A stretch of DNA of 47,433 nt from Mycobacterium sherrisii (lineage in GTDB: Bacteria; Actinomycetota; Actinomycetes; Mycobacteriales; Mycobacteriaceae): the NCBI RefSeq assembly GCF_002102355.1, contig NZ_LQPT01000117.1, positions 1 to 47,433 of the forward strand, written 5' to 3'. Positions within the stretch are counted from its first letter, which is position 1. Each line of letters starts with the position of its first letter. This document shows, piece by piece, positions 1 to 8,050 of the stretch. The translations under genes were made by a program, and so were the position numbers. The notes beneath the pieces are model-generated. The model did no database searches. It saw only the letters and a list, made by a program, of their open reading frames with translations, and was not told the DNA's origin.

Positions 1-903
1 CTGGTGATCACCGAGTACCTGCGGCTGCGCCACCATCGACTGCGTCCGGTGGCGCCCTACAGCGCCCAGACCAAGGCGCTGCGCACGGTGGTGCGCACCC
101 GCGACGACATCGTCGGTATGCGCGTAACGGCCACCAACCAACTCAGCGCCCTGCTCGAGGACCACTGGCCCGGCGCCAAAGCGATCTTCGCCGACGTGGA
201 GTCCCCGATCAGCCTGGCGTTTCTGCGCCACTACCCGACCGCGGCCGCCGCTGCTCACGTGGGCGAAAAACGCCTCGCGGCGTTCCTGACCAAACACGGC
301 TACTCTGGCCGCCGCCCGGCTGCAGTGCTGCTGACACGCCTGCGCCAAGCCCCCCGGGGCACTACCGATCCCGTCCTGACCACCGCAGTCCACGACACCG
401 TGCTGGCGCTGGTCACCGTCCTGGAAGCACTTAACAACGCCGGCAAGGCCCTCGACCGGTCGACCCTCACCCGCCTCGGGGAGCACCCGGACGCCGAGAT
501 CTTCACGTCGCTGCCAAGGTCGGGTCAGATCAACGCCGCCCAGGTGCTCGCCGAGTGGGGCGACTCCCGCGCAGCCTACGACGGACCCGACGCCATAGCC
601 GCTCTGGCCGGGGTCACCCCGGTCACCAAGGCATCCGGCAAACAGCACGCCGTGCACTTCCGCTGGGCCTGCAACAAACGCTTCCGACGAGCACTGACCA
701 CCTTCGCCGACAACAGCCGCCACCAAAGCCCTTGGGCCGCCGCCATCTACGCCCAAGCCCGCGCTCGCGGACACGACCACCCCCACGCCGTCCGCATCCT
801 GGCCCGCGCCTGGACCCGTGTCATCTACCGCTGCTGGCACGACCAACACCCCTACGACCCCAACCTCCACGGAGGGACGCAAAGACTGCCGATGACGGCC
901 TAA
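1..903 (+). mobile_element. IS110-family transposase, 5'-truncated by the window edge
   Basis: The frame is open from base 1, so the start and the N-terminal DEDD catalytic domain lie outside the window. The remaining ~300 residues have the layout of an IS110 transposase: a helical linker (RTRDDIVGMRVTATNQLSAL), then a C-terminal Transposase_20-like segment (SLPRSGQINAAQVLAEWGD, and further on AALAGVTPVTKASGK), then a basic tail with HFRWACNKRFRRAL. IS110 elements move with a DEDD transposase and usually lack long terminal inverted repeats, so no clear element end could be set after 903. The sequence differs from IS900 as I remember it. Whether the whole element is intact cannot be told from this window. 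Confidence 0.85.
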
Positions 904-1172
904 GGTTGACTCAGGAAGTGTCATGCCCCAAGCGTAGGGATGAGAGGCGACATCGCTGGTAGGCGTCCTATCCAACTCTGGCCGGCGTAGGACCGTGCGC
1001 GGGTGGTCGACGCCAGACCAGAGCGCAAACCTCCTCTTACGGATGTCGCCACTGAGTCGTACCCTGAAAGCGAGGCAGATTCTTCCTTGATCTGGCGTCC
1101 TCTCGGACGGGCCCTCGGGCCAGTCTCTACGCACTGTCTCGTCACTTGTCCGTGCAATGAGAGGACAGCACA

Positions 1173-1547
1173 ATGATCCGCCTGCTCTGGGCTCTGAGCA
1201 TCCGCACCCGCTACTTCCTGCGGCGCTATATGCCCACCAACATCCTGCTCGACCTGATCCGCACCCGCCGCAGCCTCAAATGGGGCCTCCCCGCGACGCT
1301 CCTGGCCGCGCCCTACCTCCTCGCCGCGAGCATCTGCACCAACCTCATCGCAGACGGTGCGCCCGCCTGGCTGAACATCCTCGTGATCCTGTTCATCTGG
1401 AACGGGATGAAGTTCCTCATCATGGGGCCGGTCAGTCTCGCTCTCCTGATCCGCGTCCGCGTCCAAGAGGCCGCTGCTCGCCGTCGAGGACGCCGACTGA
1501 GCGAGGCGATGGATTCGGATACCTATGCGGGAGCGGGCGTTGGCTGA
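1173..1547 (+). CDS. Small basic membrane protein ("sulfate permease"-like annotation in actinobacterial mobile DNA)
   Basis: The ATG at 1173 follows a GAGAGGA ribosome-binding site (1159-1165). The 124-residue product starts with a basic amphipathic stretch (RTRYFLRRYMPTNILLDLI). It has two hydrophobic segments, roughly residues 37-60 (LPATLLAAPYLLAASICTNL) and 66-95 (WLNILVILFIWNGMKFLIMG), and a basic C-terminus (EAAARRRGRRL). From memory, similar proteins in actinobacterial plasmids and islands are labelled sulfate permease, but at this size a real SulP or CysTW function is not supported. Its position between a truncated transposase and a broken HTH gene fits passenger DNA. Function unknown. 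Confidence 0.7.
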   Translation: MIRLLWALSIRTRYFLRRYMPTNILLDLIRTRRSLKWGLPATLLAAPYLLAASICTNLIADGAPAWLNILVILFIWNGMKFLIMGPVSLALLIRVRVQEAAARRRGRRLSEAMDSDTYAGAGVG

Positions 1548-1691
1548 TGAGCGTCGTGAACTACACCCGGAGCGCACGCTGGCGTTGACGTCTGCGCCGC
1601 GAACATCGGCACGCGACCGCTCAACGATCCTTCGACCTACACCGTGCAAGTCATGGCCGCGATGTGCGTCAGCGACCCAGGTGCGGGGCCG

Positions 1692-2167
1692 CTACGACAG
1701 CGCCCGCGGGCGACGCCCCCGGGGTCGAATCTGACCGCCCTCATCCAGCACCGCCTGGCGCACAGCGTCATCACCGATGCCGATGCGCCGGGCGACCTGC
1801 ACGAGCGTCATCCCGCTCTCGTAGAGGGATGACGCTCGTGCCCGTTCTTCGGCATCCAAGCCCGCGACCCGAATCGCGACAGCCGCGCGCCGGACAAGCG
1901 CCGGGATCGTGCCACGGTGTACCCCGTACTTCGCGCTGATCGCCTGACCGGCATCCCCGCCTCGTAGTCCGCGATCAGCTCAGCCCGCCTCGCAGGCCGC
2001 AATCGTGTTTGAGACTGCACCCGATTTTTCGCCACCGGACCACGCGTATCGTGCCTCTCGGACGCCCGCGCCCGTGGACGCCGCCCATCAGACCCCATGA
2101 GAACATGGGAAATCAGGGTTCGCAACGCCGGACGGGTGTTTGAGAATCGCTTGGGAAGGTCCACCAA
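1692..2167 (-). pseudogene. Resolvase/invertase-type helix-turn-helix protein, frameshifted
   Basis: The N-terminal half reads in one frame from 2167 (RARASERHDTRGPVAKNRVQ, then LRPARRAELIADYEAGMPVR). Near 1941-1943 homology jumps to another frame, which runs to a stop at 1692-1694 and contains ISAKYGVHRGTIPALVRRA, then LDAEERARASSLYESGMTLV and VARRIGIGDDAV. One base restored at the junction gives a 157-residue protein with two HTH-like repeats of the kind seen at the C-terminus of serine resolvases and in stand-alone actinobacterial HTH proteins. The single-base loss is either decay or an assembly error. The true start may be downstream of 2167. Confidence 0.65.
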
Positions 2168-2296
2168 GGTAATGGTCGACGCCCGTGGCGACGCATGCGA
2201 GGACCGTCCGCTGCCGGCGGCGACGTGGGGTGTGTCGGCGGTTCGTCAATCCCGTTGCCGCGCAACCGGGTAGGGCCCGGCGGGGCGCTCGCTGCG

Positions 2297-2950
2297 TCAG
2301 CCCCCGGCGACGTGCTCAGGCGTAGTCATCAGTGCGTGATCGAACTTGACCTTGTCGGAAATCGCGTTCGCCGAGACAGCCCGTAGTCGCGGGACGAGCC
2401 CTTCGGCCAGCGCCCGGAGTTTGATGTTGCTCTTTTGCGACAGCCACGCGAGCAAGCCGAATGCGGCGTCCTCGTCGATGTCGTAGATGAGCATGAGCAT
2501 GCCTTTGGCTTGCTCGATGATGGACCGGTGATGGGCGATGTCGGCCAGCCTTTCGGTCACCATGTCCTCGCGGATTTGTTCGCTGGGCGTGACGTCGACG
2601 TAGAACCCGTGGGTGCCGACCACGATGCCGTCGTCATCGCAGAATTGGTCTCCGACAACGAGTACCGCGTGCACCTGGCCGGCCGTGTCGATGATCCGGT
2701 GTCGGCCGCTGAAGACTCCGTGCGTTTGAGTGATGTCGTTGATGGTGGCGGCGACCTTGTCGCGGTCCTCGGGATGCTTGTGGGACAGCACTAACTCGGT
2801 GGTCGGGGTTACCGTCCCGGGGTTGTACCCGTGCAGGCGTTCGACCTCGGGAGACCACTCCCAGCTCTGGTCATCGAAGTAGAACCGGAACCAACCCACG
2901 CGCTCAGGCGCGATACCGTCCGGTGCGCTCTCGGCGGCCGACCCTGTCAT
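2297..2950 (-). CDS. PAS-ANTAR domain RNA-binding antiterminator regulator
   Basis: The 217-residue product, read from the ATG at 2950 (MTGSAAESAPDG), has an N-terminal PAS fold: WFRFYFDDQSWEWSPEVERL at about residues 20-39, then HPEDRDKVAATINDI, RHRIIDTAGQVHAVLVVGD and a FYVDVTPSEQ end. A C-terminal ANTAR domain follows, with HRSIIEQAKGMLMLIYDIDE and AFGLLAWLSQKSNIKLRALA. ANTAR domains bind paired hexaloop hairpins in nascent RNA and prevent termination. PAS-ANTAR proteins are common in mycobacteria. The frame is open up to 3046, but the residues before 2950 do not look like part of the PAS fold, so the shorter start is preferred. The gene is divergent from the coiled-coil gene at 3059. Ligand and RNA targets are unknown. 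Confidence 0.85.
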   Translation of the reverse strand: MTGSAAESAPDGIAPERVGWFRFYFDDQSWEWSPEVERLHGYNPGTVTPTTELVLSHKHPEDRDKVAATINDITQTHGVFSGRHRIIDTAGQVHAVLVVGDQFCDDDGIVVGTHGFYVDVTPSEQIREDMVTERLADIAHHRSIIEQAKGMLMLIYDIDEDAAFGLLAWLSQKSNIKLRALAEGLVPRLRAVSANAISDKVKFDHALMTTPEHVAGG

Positions 2951-3058
2951 AGATGAACCATAATCCGATGATTTCGAAGTCCTCAATCGAGGTTCTAGCG
3001 GGCCGGCGGCGTGTGCCGAGCTGCAAACCATGCCTTCGGTGCGCAATAGACTGAGCTA

Positions 3059-3412
3059 ATGTCCGACGAGGCCAGGGAGCGCGCGGCCGCAAGGGCTGCG
3101 GAGTTGCAAGAGCGCCACGCTGCGTTGGAGCAGGGTGGGCCAGTGACCGAGGCCGACGCGCAGCGTGCGGCACAGCGGGCCGATGAAGCCCACGAGCGCG
3201 CCGCAACTGCACATACACGGGCCGCCGAGCGGCACGAAGCCGCCGCGCAAGTGCACGAGGAAGCCGCCCGGGTGCACGACGACGCTGCGGCGACCGGCAT
3301 CGGCGACGCCGCCCAGCATCGCGCCGCCGCCGAGCAGCACCGCGAGCGCGCCACGAGTGACCGGTTGGCCGCACGGGCGGATCGCAACGCGGCGGACAAC
3401 GACGCGCCATAG
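3059..3412 (+). CDS. His/Ala-rich coiled-coil hypothetical protein
   Basis: The 117-residue product is almost entirely alanine, arginine, glutamate and histidine, with a recurring A-x-x-H pattern (ADEAHERAATAHTRAAERHE, AAAQVHEEAARVHDDAAATG, DAAQHRAAAEQHRERA). It is predicted as one long alpha-helix or coiled coil, with no signal peptide and no membrane segment. The ATG at 3059-3061 lies in a TAATG context and lacks a strong ribosome-binding site. It is divergent from the PAS-ANTAR gene across about 108 bp, so the two may share a control region. The evenly spaced histidines could bind metal or give pH sensitivity, but that is inference. I do not recognise a named family. Confidence 0.65.
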   Translation: MSDEARERAAARAAELQERHAALEQGGPVTEADAQRAAQRADEAHERAATAHTRAAERHEAAAQVHEEAARVHDDAAATGIGDAAQHRAAAEQHRERATSDRLAARADRNAADNDAP

Positions 3413-3548
3413 TGCTCTGCAGATCCGGTGGCGCCAACGATTCGTAAGTGAAGTCTATTGTAGCACTTTGTGTTTGACCGACGCGCCGCCATCGCACCGT
3501 GCGGACGACGGATGGCACCTGAATTGCTGCGGCAACGCGTGTTTCGGC

Positions 3549-4871
3549 CTAGTTGAGGTCTCCGTCGTGGATCCCACCGTCGCGCAGTGCGCCGAGTTCG
3601 CGCAGCAGTCCAACGAGTTCTTGCATCTCGACGGCGACCGCAGGCGTGTCCGTGCCGGGCGACACCAGATGCACGGCAGCGGTCATCTTGGTGCGCTCGC
3701 GCCCACCAGCCTTGGCGCCGCCGCCGACCAGACTCCCGACAGTGCTCGCCAGTGACATCTCACCCATCGACGTCCCTGGGAAGCCGGATAGCACTGCGGG
3801 AGCAGCGTTGCCGCCGACGGCAGGCAGCGTCGCCGTGACCAGCTTGATCGTGGGCGCGGCCGCAGCCCACGCCGGCGGCACCGATAACGCCCCGACCGAA
3901 ACGGCGCGGCCCAAGCCCGGTGACCCCGACGGTATTGCTCCCAAAGTCTTCAAATGGCCTAGAATTCGATGCTCCATCCCGACCATCCGGCCGCTGAACG
4001 CACCCAGATCGGCATGAATATTGTGGGCAAGGCTCAAGATCGCGGTATCTCCATCCGATGCGGATGCCCACGCCCCTGACGCTGTGCTCAATTCCGAGGC
4101 GCCCAGACCCACGCTCGCGGGTTCGATGACGGTCGACGGCGACACCAGGCCCAAATTCTGTAAACCCGTGAGCAGCCCGGTCGCGGACGGTGCGGCGGTC
4201 GGCGACGAGGCGGTGGAGAGTCCGTGCAGCGCGGCGGGCACGGCAGAGGTTAGCTGTGACAGCGTCGCTTGCGTGCTGGTAACGGATGTTGCCGTGGCGT
4301 GGGCGACGGCACTAGCGGCGGTGGCTTGGTCGCCCATCCCGGCCGAATTGGTGGTTTGGGGTGGCGGCGCGAACGGAGTCAGAGTCGCGGCCGCCGCCGA
4401 CATGCCCGCATAGGTGTACATCGCGGTTGCGTCCTGGGCCCACATCTCGGCGTAGTCGCTTTCGGTCACGGCGATCGCCGCGGAGTTCAGACCGAAAAAG
4501 TTGGTGGCCACCTGCACTTGTAGCAGCGCACGGTTAGCCGCGATCACCGGCGGCGGAACTGTTGCCGCGAGTGCTGCTTCGTAGGCGGCCGCAGCGGCCT
4601 TGGCCTGGATCGCCGTTTGTTCAGCCTGTTCGGCGACGGTATTCAACCACGCCACCCAGGTGTAGGCCGCGGCGGCCATCGACGTCGATGCGGGGCCCAA
4701 CCAGGGACCAGCGGTCAGCCCCGAGGCCGTCGCCGCGTACGAGGAGGCCGCCGCGCCCAACTCGTCGGCCACTCCGTCCCAGGCTGCCGCGGCGGCCATC
4801 ATCGGCCCCGGTCCGGGGCCCGCATAGATGCGCGCGGAATTCACTTCCGGCGGTAGCAATCCGAAATCCAT
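3549..4871 (-). CDS. PPE family protein, SVP subgroup
   Basis: The product (440 residues) starts at ATG 4871 after an AGGAGA ribosome-binding site, with the PPE signature [20 protein letters not shown]. The conserved PPE domain (~180 residues) includes the W-x-G turn (GPWLGPAS) and [15 protein letters not shown], followed by [18 protein letters not shown] Ser/Ala-rich linker leads to the SVP motif ([15 protein letters not shown]) that defines the subgroup. PPE proteins usually pair with a PE protein and leave by a type VII system; no PE or ESX gene is in the window. The C-terminus carries an extra tail of about 30 residues ([18 protein letters not shown]) compared with the PPE at 8051, probably amphipathic. 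The frame is open to 5234, but the PPE signature fixes the start. Confidence 0.93.
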   Translation of the reverse strand: MDFGLLPPEVNSARIYAGPGPGPMMAAAAAWDGVADELGAAASSYAATASGLTAGPWLGPASTSMAAAAYTWVAWLNTVAEQAEQTAIQAKAAAAAYEAALAATVPPPVIAANRALLQVQVATNFFGLNSAAIAVTESDYAEMWAQDATAMYTYAGMSAAAATLTPFAPPPQTTNSAGMGDQATAASAVAHATATSVTSTQATLSQLTSAVPAALHGLSTASSPTAAPSATGLLTGLQNLGLVSPSTVIEPASVGLGASELSTASGAWASASDGDTAILSLAHNIHADLGAFSGRMVGMEHRILGHLKTLGAIPSGSPGLGRAVSVGALSVPPAWAAAAPTIKLVTATLPAVGGNAAPAVLSGFPGTSMGEMSLASTVGSLVGGGAKAGGRERTKMTAAVHLVSPGTDTPAVAVEMQELVGLLRELGALRDGGIHDGDLN

Positions 4872-5725
4872 TGTGCGGCAGTCTCCTAACTGATCGCGAT
4901 CGCGTGGCTCGTGCCGGCCGCGGGGGACCGTCGTGCGCGCGCTGGCCGTGACTGACCGGGCAGCCGATATCCGACGAATCCATCGAGAAGGGCGGCGCGG
5001 TACGGAGTCGAGCTGTCCTCGGTACGCCTCGAAACCATGGCTCGCATAACCCTTCTCACTGCGCTTGTTTGTCAACGTGTCGGCGGTGCTCCGGCGCGAG
5101 GAAGGCGTCAGTAAGGCACGCCTCACCAAACATGGAGCGCGCGAATACGTTGCCTTCCTCAAGCGCCGCTGCTTGTGCCGCCGCTGCTCGCGGCCGCCGC
5201 TAACTATGTTGTCCGCGGCTAGGTCCGAGCGCATCCCTGCTAGCTGCTATCAGGTAGCGGTACCTGGTGATCGGGCACTAGTGTCCTGGGTCACTGATTG
5301 CAATTTAGTCCGTTAGGCTGGGCGGACACTCGATCGGTGTCCATCGCTACGGAGCGAAGCGGTGCCGTCGTTGATCCGAATCGACATTCGGGCCGGCGTA
5401 TCGGCCGCACCAACCCCCAGGAGCTCATCCACCGTCGCGCACATCACACCGGGGGCTGGTAGTTCGGCGCGTAATCCGAATCCGCGGCGCGGTTTCTGCC
5501 GAGCGTTTCGGATGTCGTTGCTGAGGTGTTGATCGGAACTTGCATATCGTCGACGGCGCCTTCCCCGCGGTCCACAAGCCGGGTTTGTGAGTTGACAAGG
5601 ACGGCGGACCTACAGCGGGCTGCCTGGTTCGGGGAAGTATCGAGTCCAGCGGTTCGACAACTACGACTTTGGGTCGCCCGCAGAAGCGTTCCCTCGCCGA
5701 CAAACCAATACCGGAAAGGCAGAAC
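4872..5725. other. Long intergenic region between divergent PPE and FAD-oxidoreductase genes
   Basis: No convincing gene was found on either strand in these ~850 bp. The short open frames here (for example 5065-5316 on plus and 5425-5727 on minus) are rich in Arg and Ser with no recognisable motif. Two small palindromes stand out: a 7-2-7 near-perfect repeat GTAAGGC-AC-GCCTCAC at 5111-5126, and CAGGTA-GCGG-TACCTG at 5251-5266. Either could be an operator or a weak hairpin. The region should hold the promoters of both flanking genes, but no clear -35/-10 pair was identified. Confidence 0.5.
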
Positions 5726-6763
5726 ATGACTCAGTACAGCTGGACTGTGATCGGAGCGGGGCCGGCAGGCATCGCCACTGTAGGGCGGCTACTCGACCAC
5801 GGCGTCGCGGGTGAGCAAATCGCCTGGATCGACCCCGAGTTCGGCGTGGGAGACTTCGGTGCCAAATGGGGTGCGGTGCCCAGCAATACCCGTGTCAGGC
5901 TCTTCCTCGACTACCTCGCCGCCTCGCCGTCGTTTCGCTTTGCGCAAGCACCGTCGTTCGAGCTGAACCGGCTCGACCCGCAGCAGACCTGCCTGCTGCG
6001 GGTCGTCGCCGAACCCCTGCGGTGGATCACCCAGCATCTGCGCCAACGGGTAGATACCTTCTGCACGATCGCGACCGAACTGGCACTCGTGAACAGACAG
6101 TGGACCGTGACCACGCAACGCGAGGTGGTCACGTCAAAAAATGTGGTTCTTGCCGTCGGCGCGGTTCCCAAAAAGCTGTCCTACGCTGGACTCGATGAGA
6201 TTGCGATCGAGACCGCCCTTGATCCGGCAAAACTCGCGCAGCTGCCGCTCGACGGCGCCACGGTCGCCGTGTTCGGCTCCTCACACTCGGCGATGATCGC
6301 CCTGCCGAATCTGTTGAACACCCCGGTGAAGAAAGTGGTCAATTTCTACCGCAGCCCCTTGAAATACGCGGTGTTTCTTGATGATTGGATAATGTACGAT
6401 GACACCGGCCTGAAGGGCCAAGCCGCGGAATGGGCGCGGGAGAACATCGACGGAACCTGCCCAGAACGGCTCGAGACATATTCGGTTACGCATCTGGAAT
6501 TCGAAGAGATCCTTCAGGCGTGTGACCACGTCGTCTACACCATCGGATTCGAGCGTAGGCACCTCCCGCTGACTCCCCAATGGGGGTCATTGCAATACGA
6601 CCCAACCAACGGGATCCTCGCGCCCGGGCTTTTTGGGATCGGTATTGCCTTCCCCGAGTACTGGATTGACCCACTGGGCGGCGGCCAATACCGGGTCGGC
6701 CTGCACAAGTTCATGCAGCGACTCGAGACCGGATTACCGCTGTGGTTTCGCTACGGCACCTAG
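5726..6763 (+). CDS. FAD/NAD(P)-binding oxidoreductase
   Basis: The ATG at 5726 follows GGAAAGG (5713-5719). The 345-residue product opens with a Rossmann dinucleotide-binding motif (TVIGAGPAGIATVGRLL, G-x-G-x-x-G at residues 10-15). A second nucleotide-binding region lies near residues 135-190 (VVLAVGAVPKKLSYAG, then ATVAVFGSSHSAMIALPNLL). A C-terminal segment reads ACDHVVYTIGFERRHLPL and then LFGIGIAFPEYW. This is the two-dinucleotide-domain plan of pyridine-nucleotide flavoprotein reductases and monooxygenases, without the CxxxxC disulfide motif. Substrate unknown. It is convergent with the LysR gene at 6793 and divergent from the PPE gene at 3549. Confidence 0.8.
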   Translation: MTQYSWTVIGAGPAGIATVGRLLDHGVAGEQIAWIDPEFGVGDFGAKWGAVPSNTRVRLFLDYLAASPSFRFAQAPSFELNRLDPQQTCLLRVVAEPLRWITQHLRQRVDTFCTIATELALVNRQWTVTTQREVVTSKNVVLAVGAVPKKLSYAGLDEIAIETALDPAKLAQLPLDGATVAVFGSSHSAMIALPNLLNTPVKKVVNFYRSPLKYAVFLDDWIMYDDTGLKGQAAEWARENIDGTCPERLETYSVTHLEFEEILQACDHVVYTIGFERRHLPLTPQWGSLQYDPTNGILAPGLFGIGIAFPEYWIDPLGGGQYRVGLHKFMQRLETGLPLWFRYGT

Positions 6764-6792
6764 CAGCGCCAACCACACCGTTAGACGACGAT

Positions 6793-7734
6793 CTACGCCG
6801 GGCCGGCACTACCGATATGACTTAGCAGGTCTCGGACTGCGCCGGCCGGCGGTGTCTGCCCACCTACCCAGATGGCCCGCAGCGCACGACGAAGATTCAG
6901 ATCCGGTACGTGCACCGCACGCAGGCGTCCTACCGCCAGATCGTCTGCGACTGCGAGACGGCTAGTTACCGCGGGCCCCGCACCAGCGAGTACCGCGGCG
7001 CGTACCGCCGCTGCCGAGGACAGCTCCAGCGTGGGGGAGGCCTGGACAAAATCGTCCCCCAGGGCACGTCGCAACGCCGCAGTCAGGGAATCGCGGGTTC
7101 CCGATCCTGGCTCGCGAGCAACCAGCGGGGTCCGGCCAAGCTCGGCCGCGGTTACGCCTTTGGACCGGCGGGCCCACTTATGTTCGGCTGCCACGACCAC
7201 CACGAGCTCGTCGTGAGCAACAACTCGACTCCGCAGCGCCGACAGCGGACCGGGGCGTTCGATAAATCCAAGGTCGGCGGCGCCTTCGCGCACCGCAGCG
7301 ATCACGTGTTCGCTGTTGGTGGCATTGAGGATAACGTCCGGTGCTGTGCGGCCACGTCGGTTGGCCGCTGCTTGCAGCGACACCAGCCAGCGTGGCATCA
7401 ACTGTTCGGCGATCGTCAGGCTCGCAGCCACTTTCAACTTGCTGCGGGTCTCGCTGCGCAGCGACGCTAGTCCGACATCGACCTGGCCGGCGACCTCGAG
7501 CAGCCGGTCCGCCCACTGCGCGACGACGACACCCGCCGGAGTGAGCTGCGTACCCCGCACGCTGCGGATCGCCAACCGCACACCGGTTTGGCCTTCCAGC
7601 GAGGTGAGCCGAGCTGAAACGGCTTGCTGGGTCAGCCCAAGTTCGCGTCCCGCTGCACCCAGACTGCCAGTTTTGGCCACGGTCAAAAAGACTTCCAGGG
7701 CGGACAGTTCGGGCATGCGTGCGCTCAACGCCAT
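6793..7734 (-). CDS. LysR-family transcriptional regulator
   Basis: The 313-residue protein has the LysR N-terminal winged HTH at residues ~8-66 (LSALEVFLTVAKTGSLGAAG, then LGLTQQAVSARLTSLEGQTG and TQLTPAGVVVAQWADRLLEV). A LysR-substrate effector domain covers ~90-300 (KVAASLTIAEQLMPRWLVSL, ADLGFIERPG, LVAREPGSGTRDSLTAALRR). LysR proteins usually control a divergent neighbour. Here the divergent neighbour is the PPE gene at 8051, about 316 bp away. The convergent oxidoreductase at 5726 is the other candidate target. The effector is unknown. Start ATG 7734; an in-frame ATG six codons further in is an alternative. Confidence 0.9.
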   Translation of the reverse strand: MALSARMPELSALEVFLTVAKTGSLGAAGRELGLTQQAVSARLTSLEGQTGVRLAIRSVRGTQLTPAGVVVAQWADRLLEVAGQVDVGLASLRSETRSKLKVAASLTIAEQLMPRWLVSLQAAANRRGRTAPDVILNATNSEHVIAAVREGAADLGFIERPGPLSALRSRVVAHDELVVVVAAEHKWARRSKGVTAAELGRTPLVAREPGSGTRDSLTAALRRALGDDFVQASPTLELSSAAAVRAAVLAGAGPAVTSRLAVADDLAVGRLRAVHVPDLNLRRALRAIWVGGQTPPAGAVRDLLSHIGSAGPA

Positions 7735-8050
7735 AGCTCATCTAAGCACAAGGCGGCTTTGTGTCTTCACAAAAACAGGCCTGCTACCAGCGGTTGTCCG
7801 CGACGAGCAACATCAACACCATGATCAGCCAAACCAAGCCCCGGCACGAATTCGACGTGATTGTGGCCAGCAGGCGGGCTTTCCGCGCCGTGCCGGTCGC
7901 CGCGGCGCGGCGCTTGGGCACGCCGGTCTTTTGCGAGTTGGTCGCCACGAGATTGCCCGCCACCATTACGTGCTTGGCGGATACCGTGACTCCCGCGACT
8001 CCCGCGACTCCCGATGCCGTCGCACGGTTCGGTTAAGGGGCTGGTTCCCA
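7735..8050. other. Intergenic region between LysR and the second PPE gene, with a 9-bp tandem repeat
   Basis: Directly upstream of the PPE start, the 9-bp unit GACTCCCGC is repeated three times head-to-tail at 7988-8014, the last copy ending in A. A 60-codon frame on minus (7784-7966) ends in a hydrophobic stretch (GLVWLIMVLMLLVADNRW). It could encode a tail-anchored peptide just upstream of lysR, but it has no recognised relatives and I do not call it. Otherwise this is presumably the divergent control region for lysR and the PPE gene. Confidence 0.45.

Noticed and set aside
921-1649. 242-codon minus frame across the small membrane gene
   Set aside because: Antisense to a better-supported gene with its own ribosome-binding site; Asp/Arg/Gly low complexity.
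4872-5234. N-terminal extension of the first PPE frame
   Set aside because: PPE proteins start at the MDF..PPE signature; the extension is Arg/Ser-rich with no signal.
7784-7966. 60-codon minus frame with a hydrophobic C-terminus
   Set aside because: One hydrophobic stretch in a short frame upstream of lysR is not enough to call a gene.
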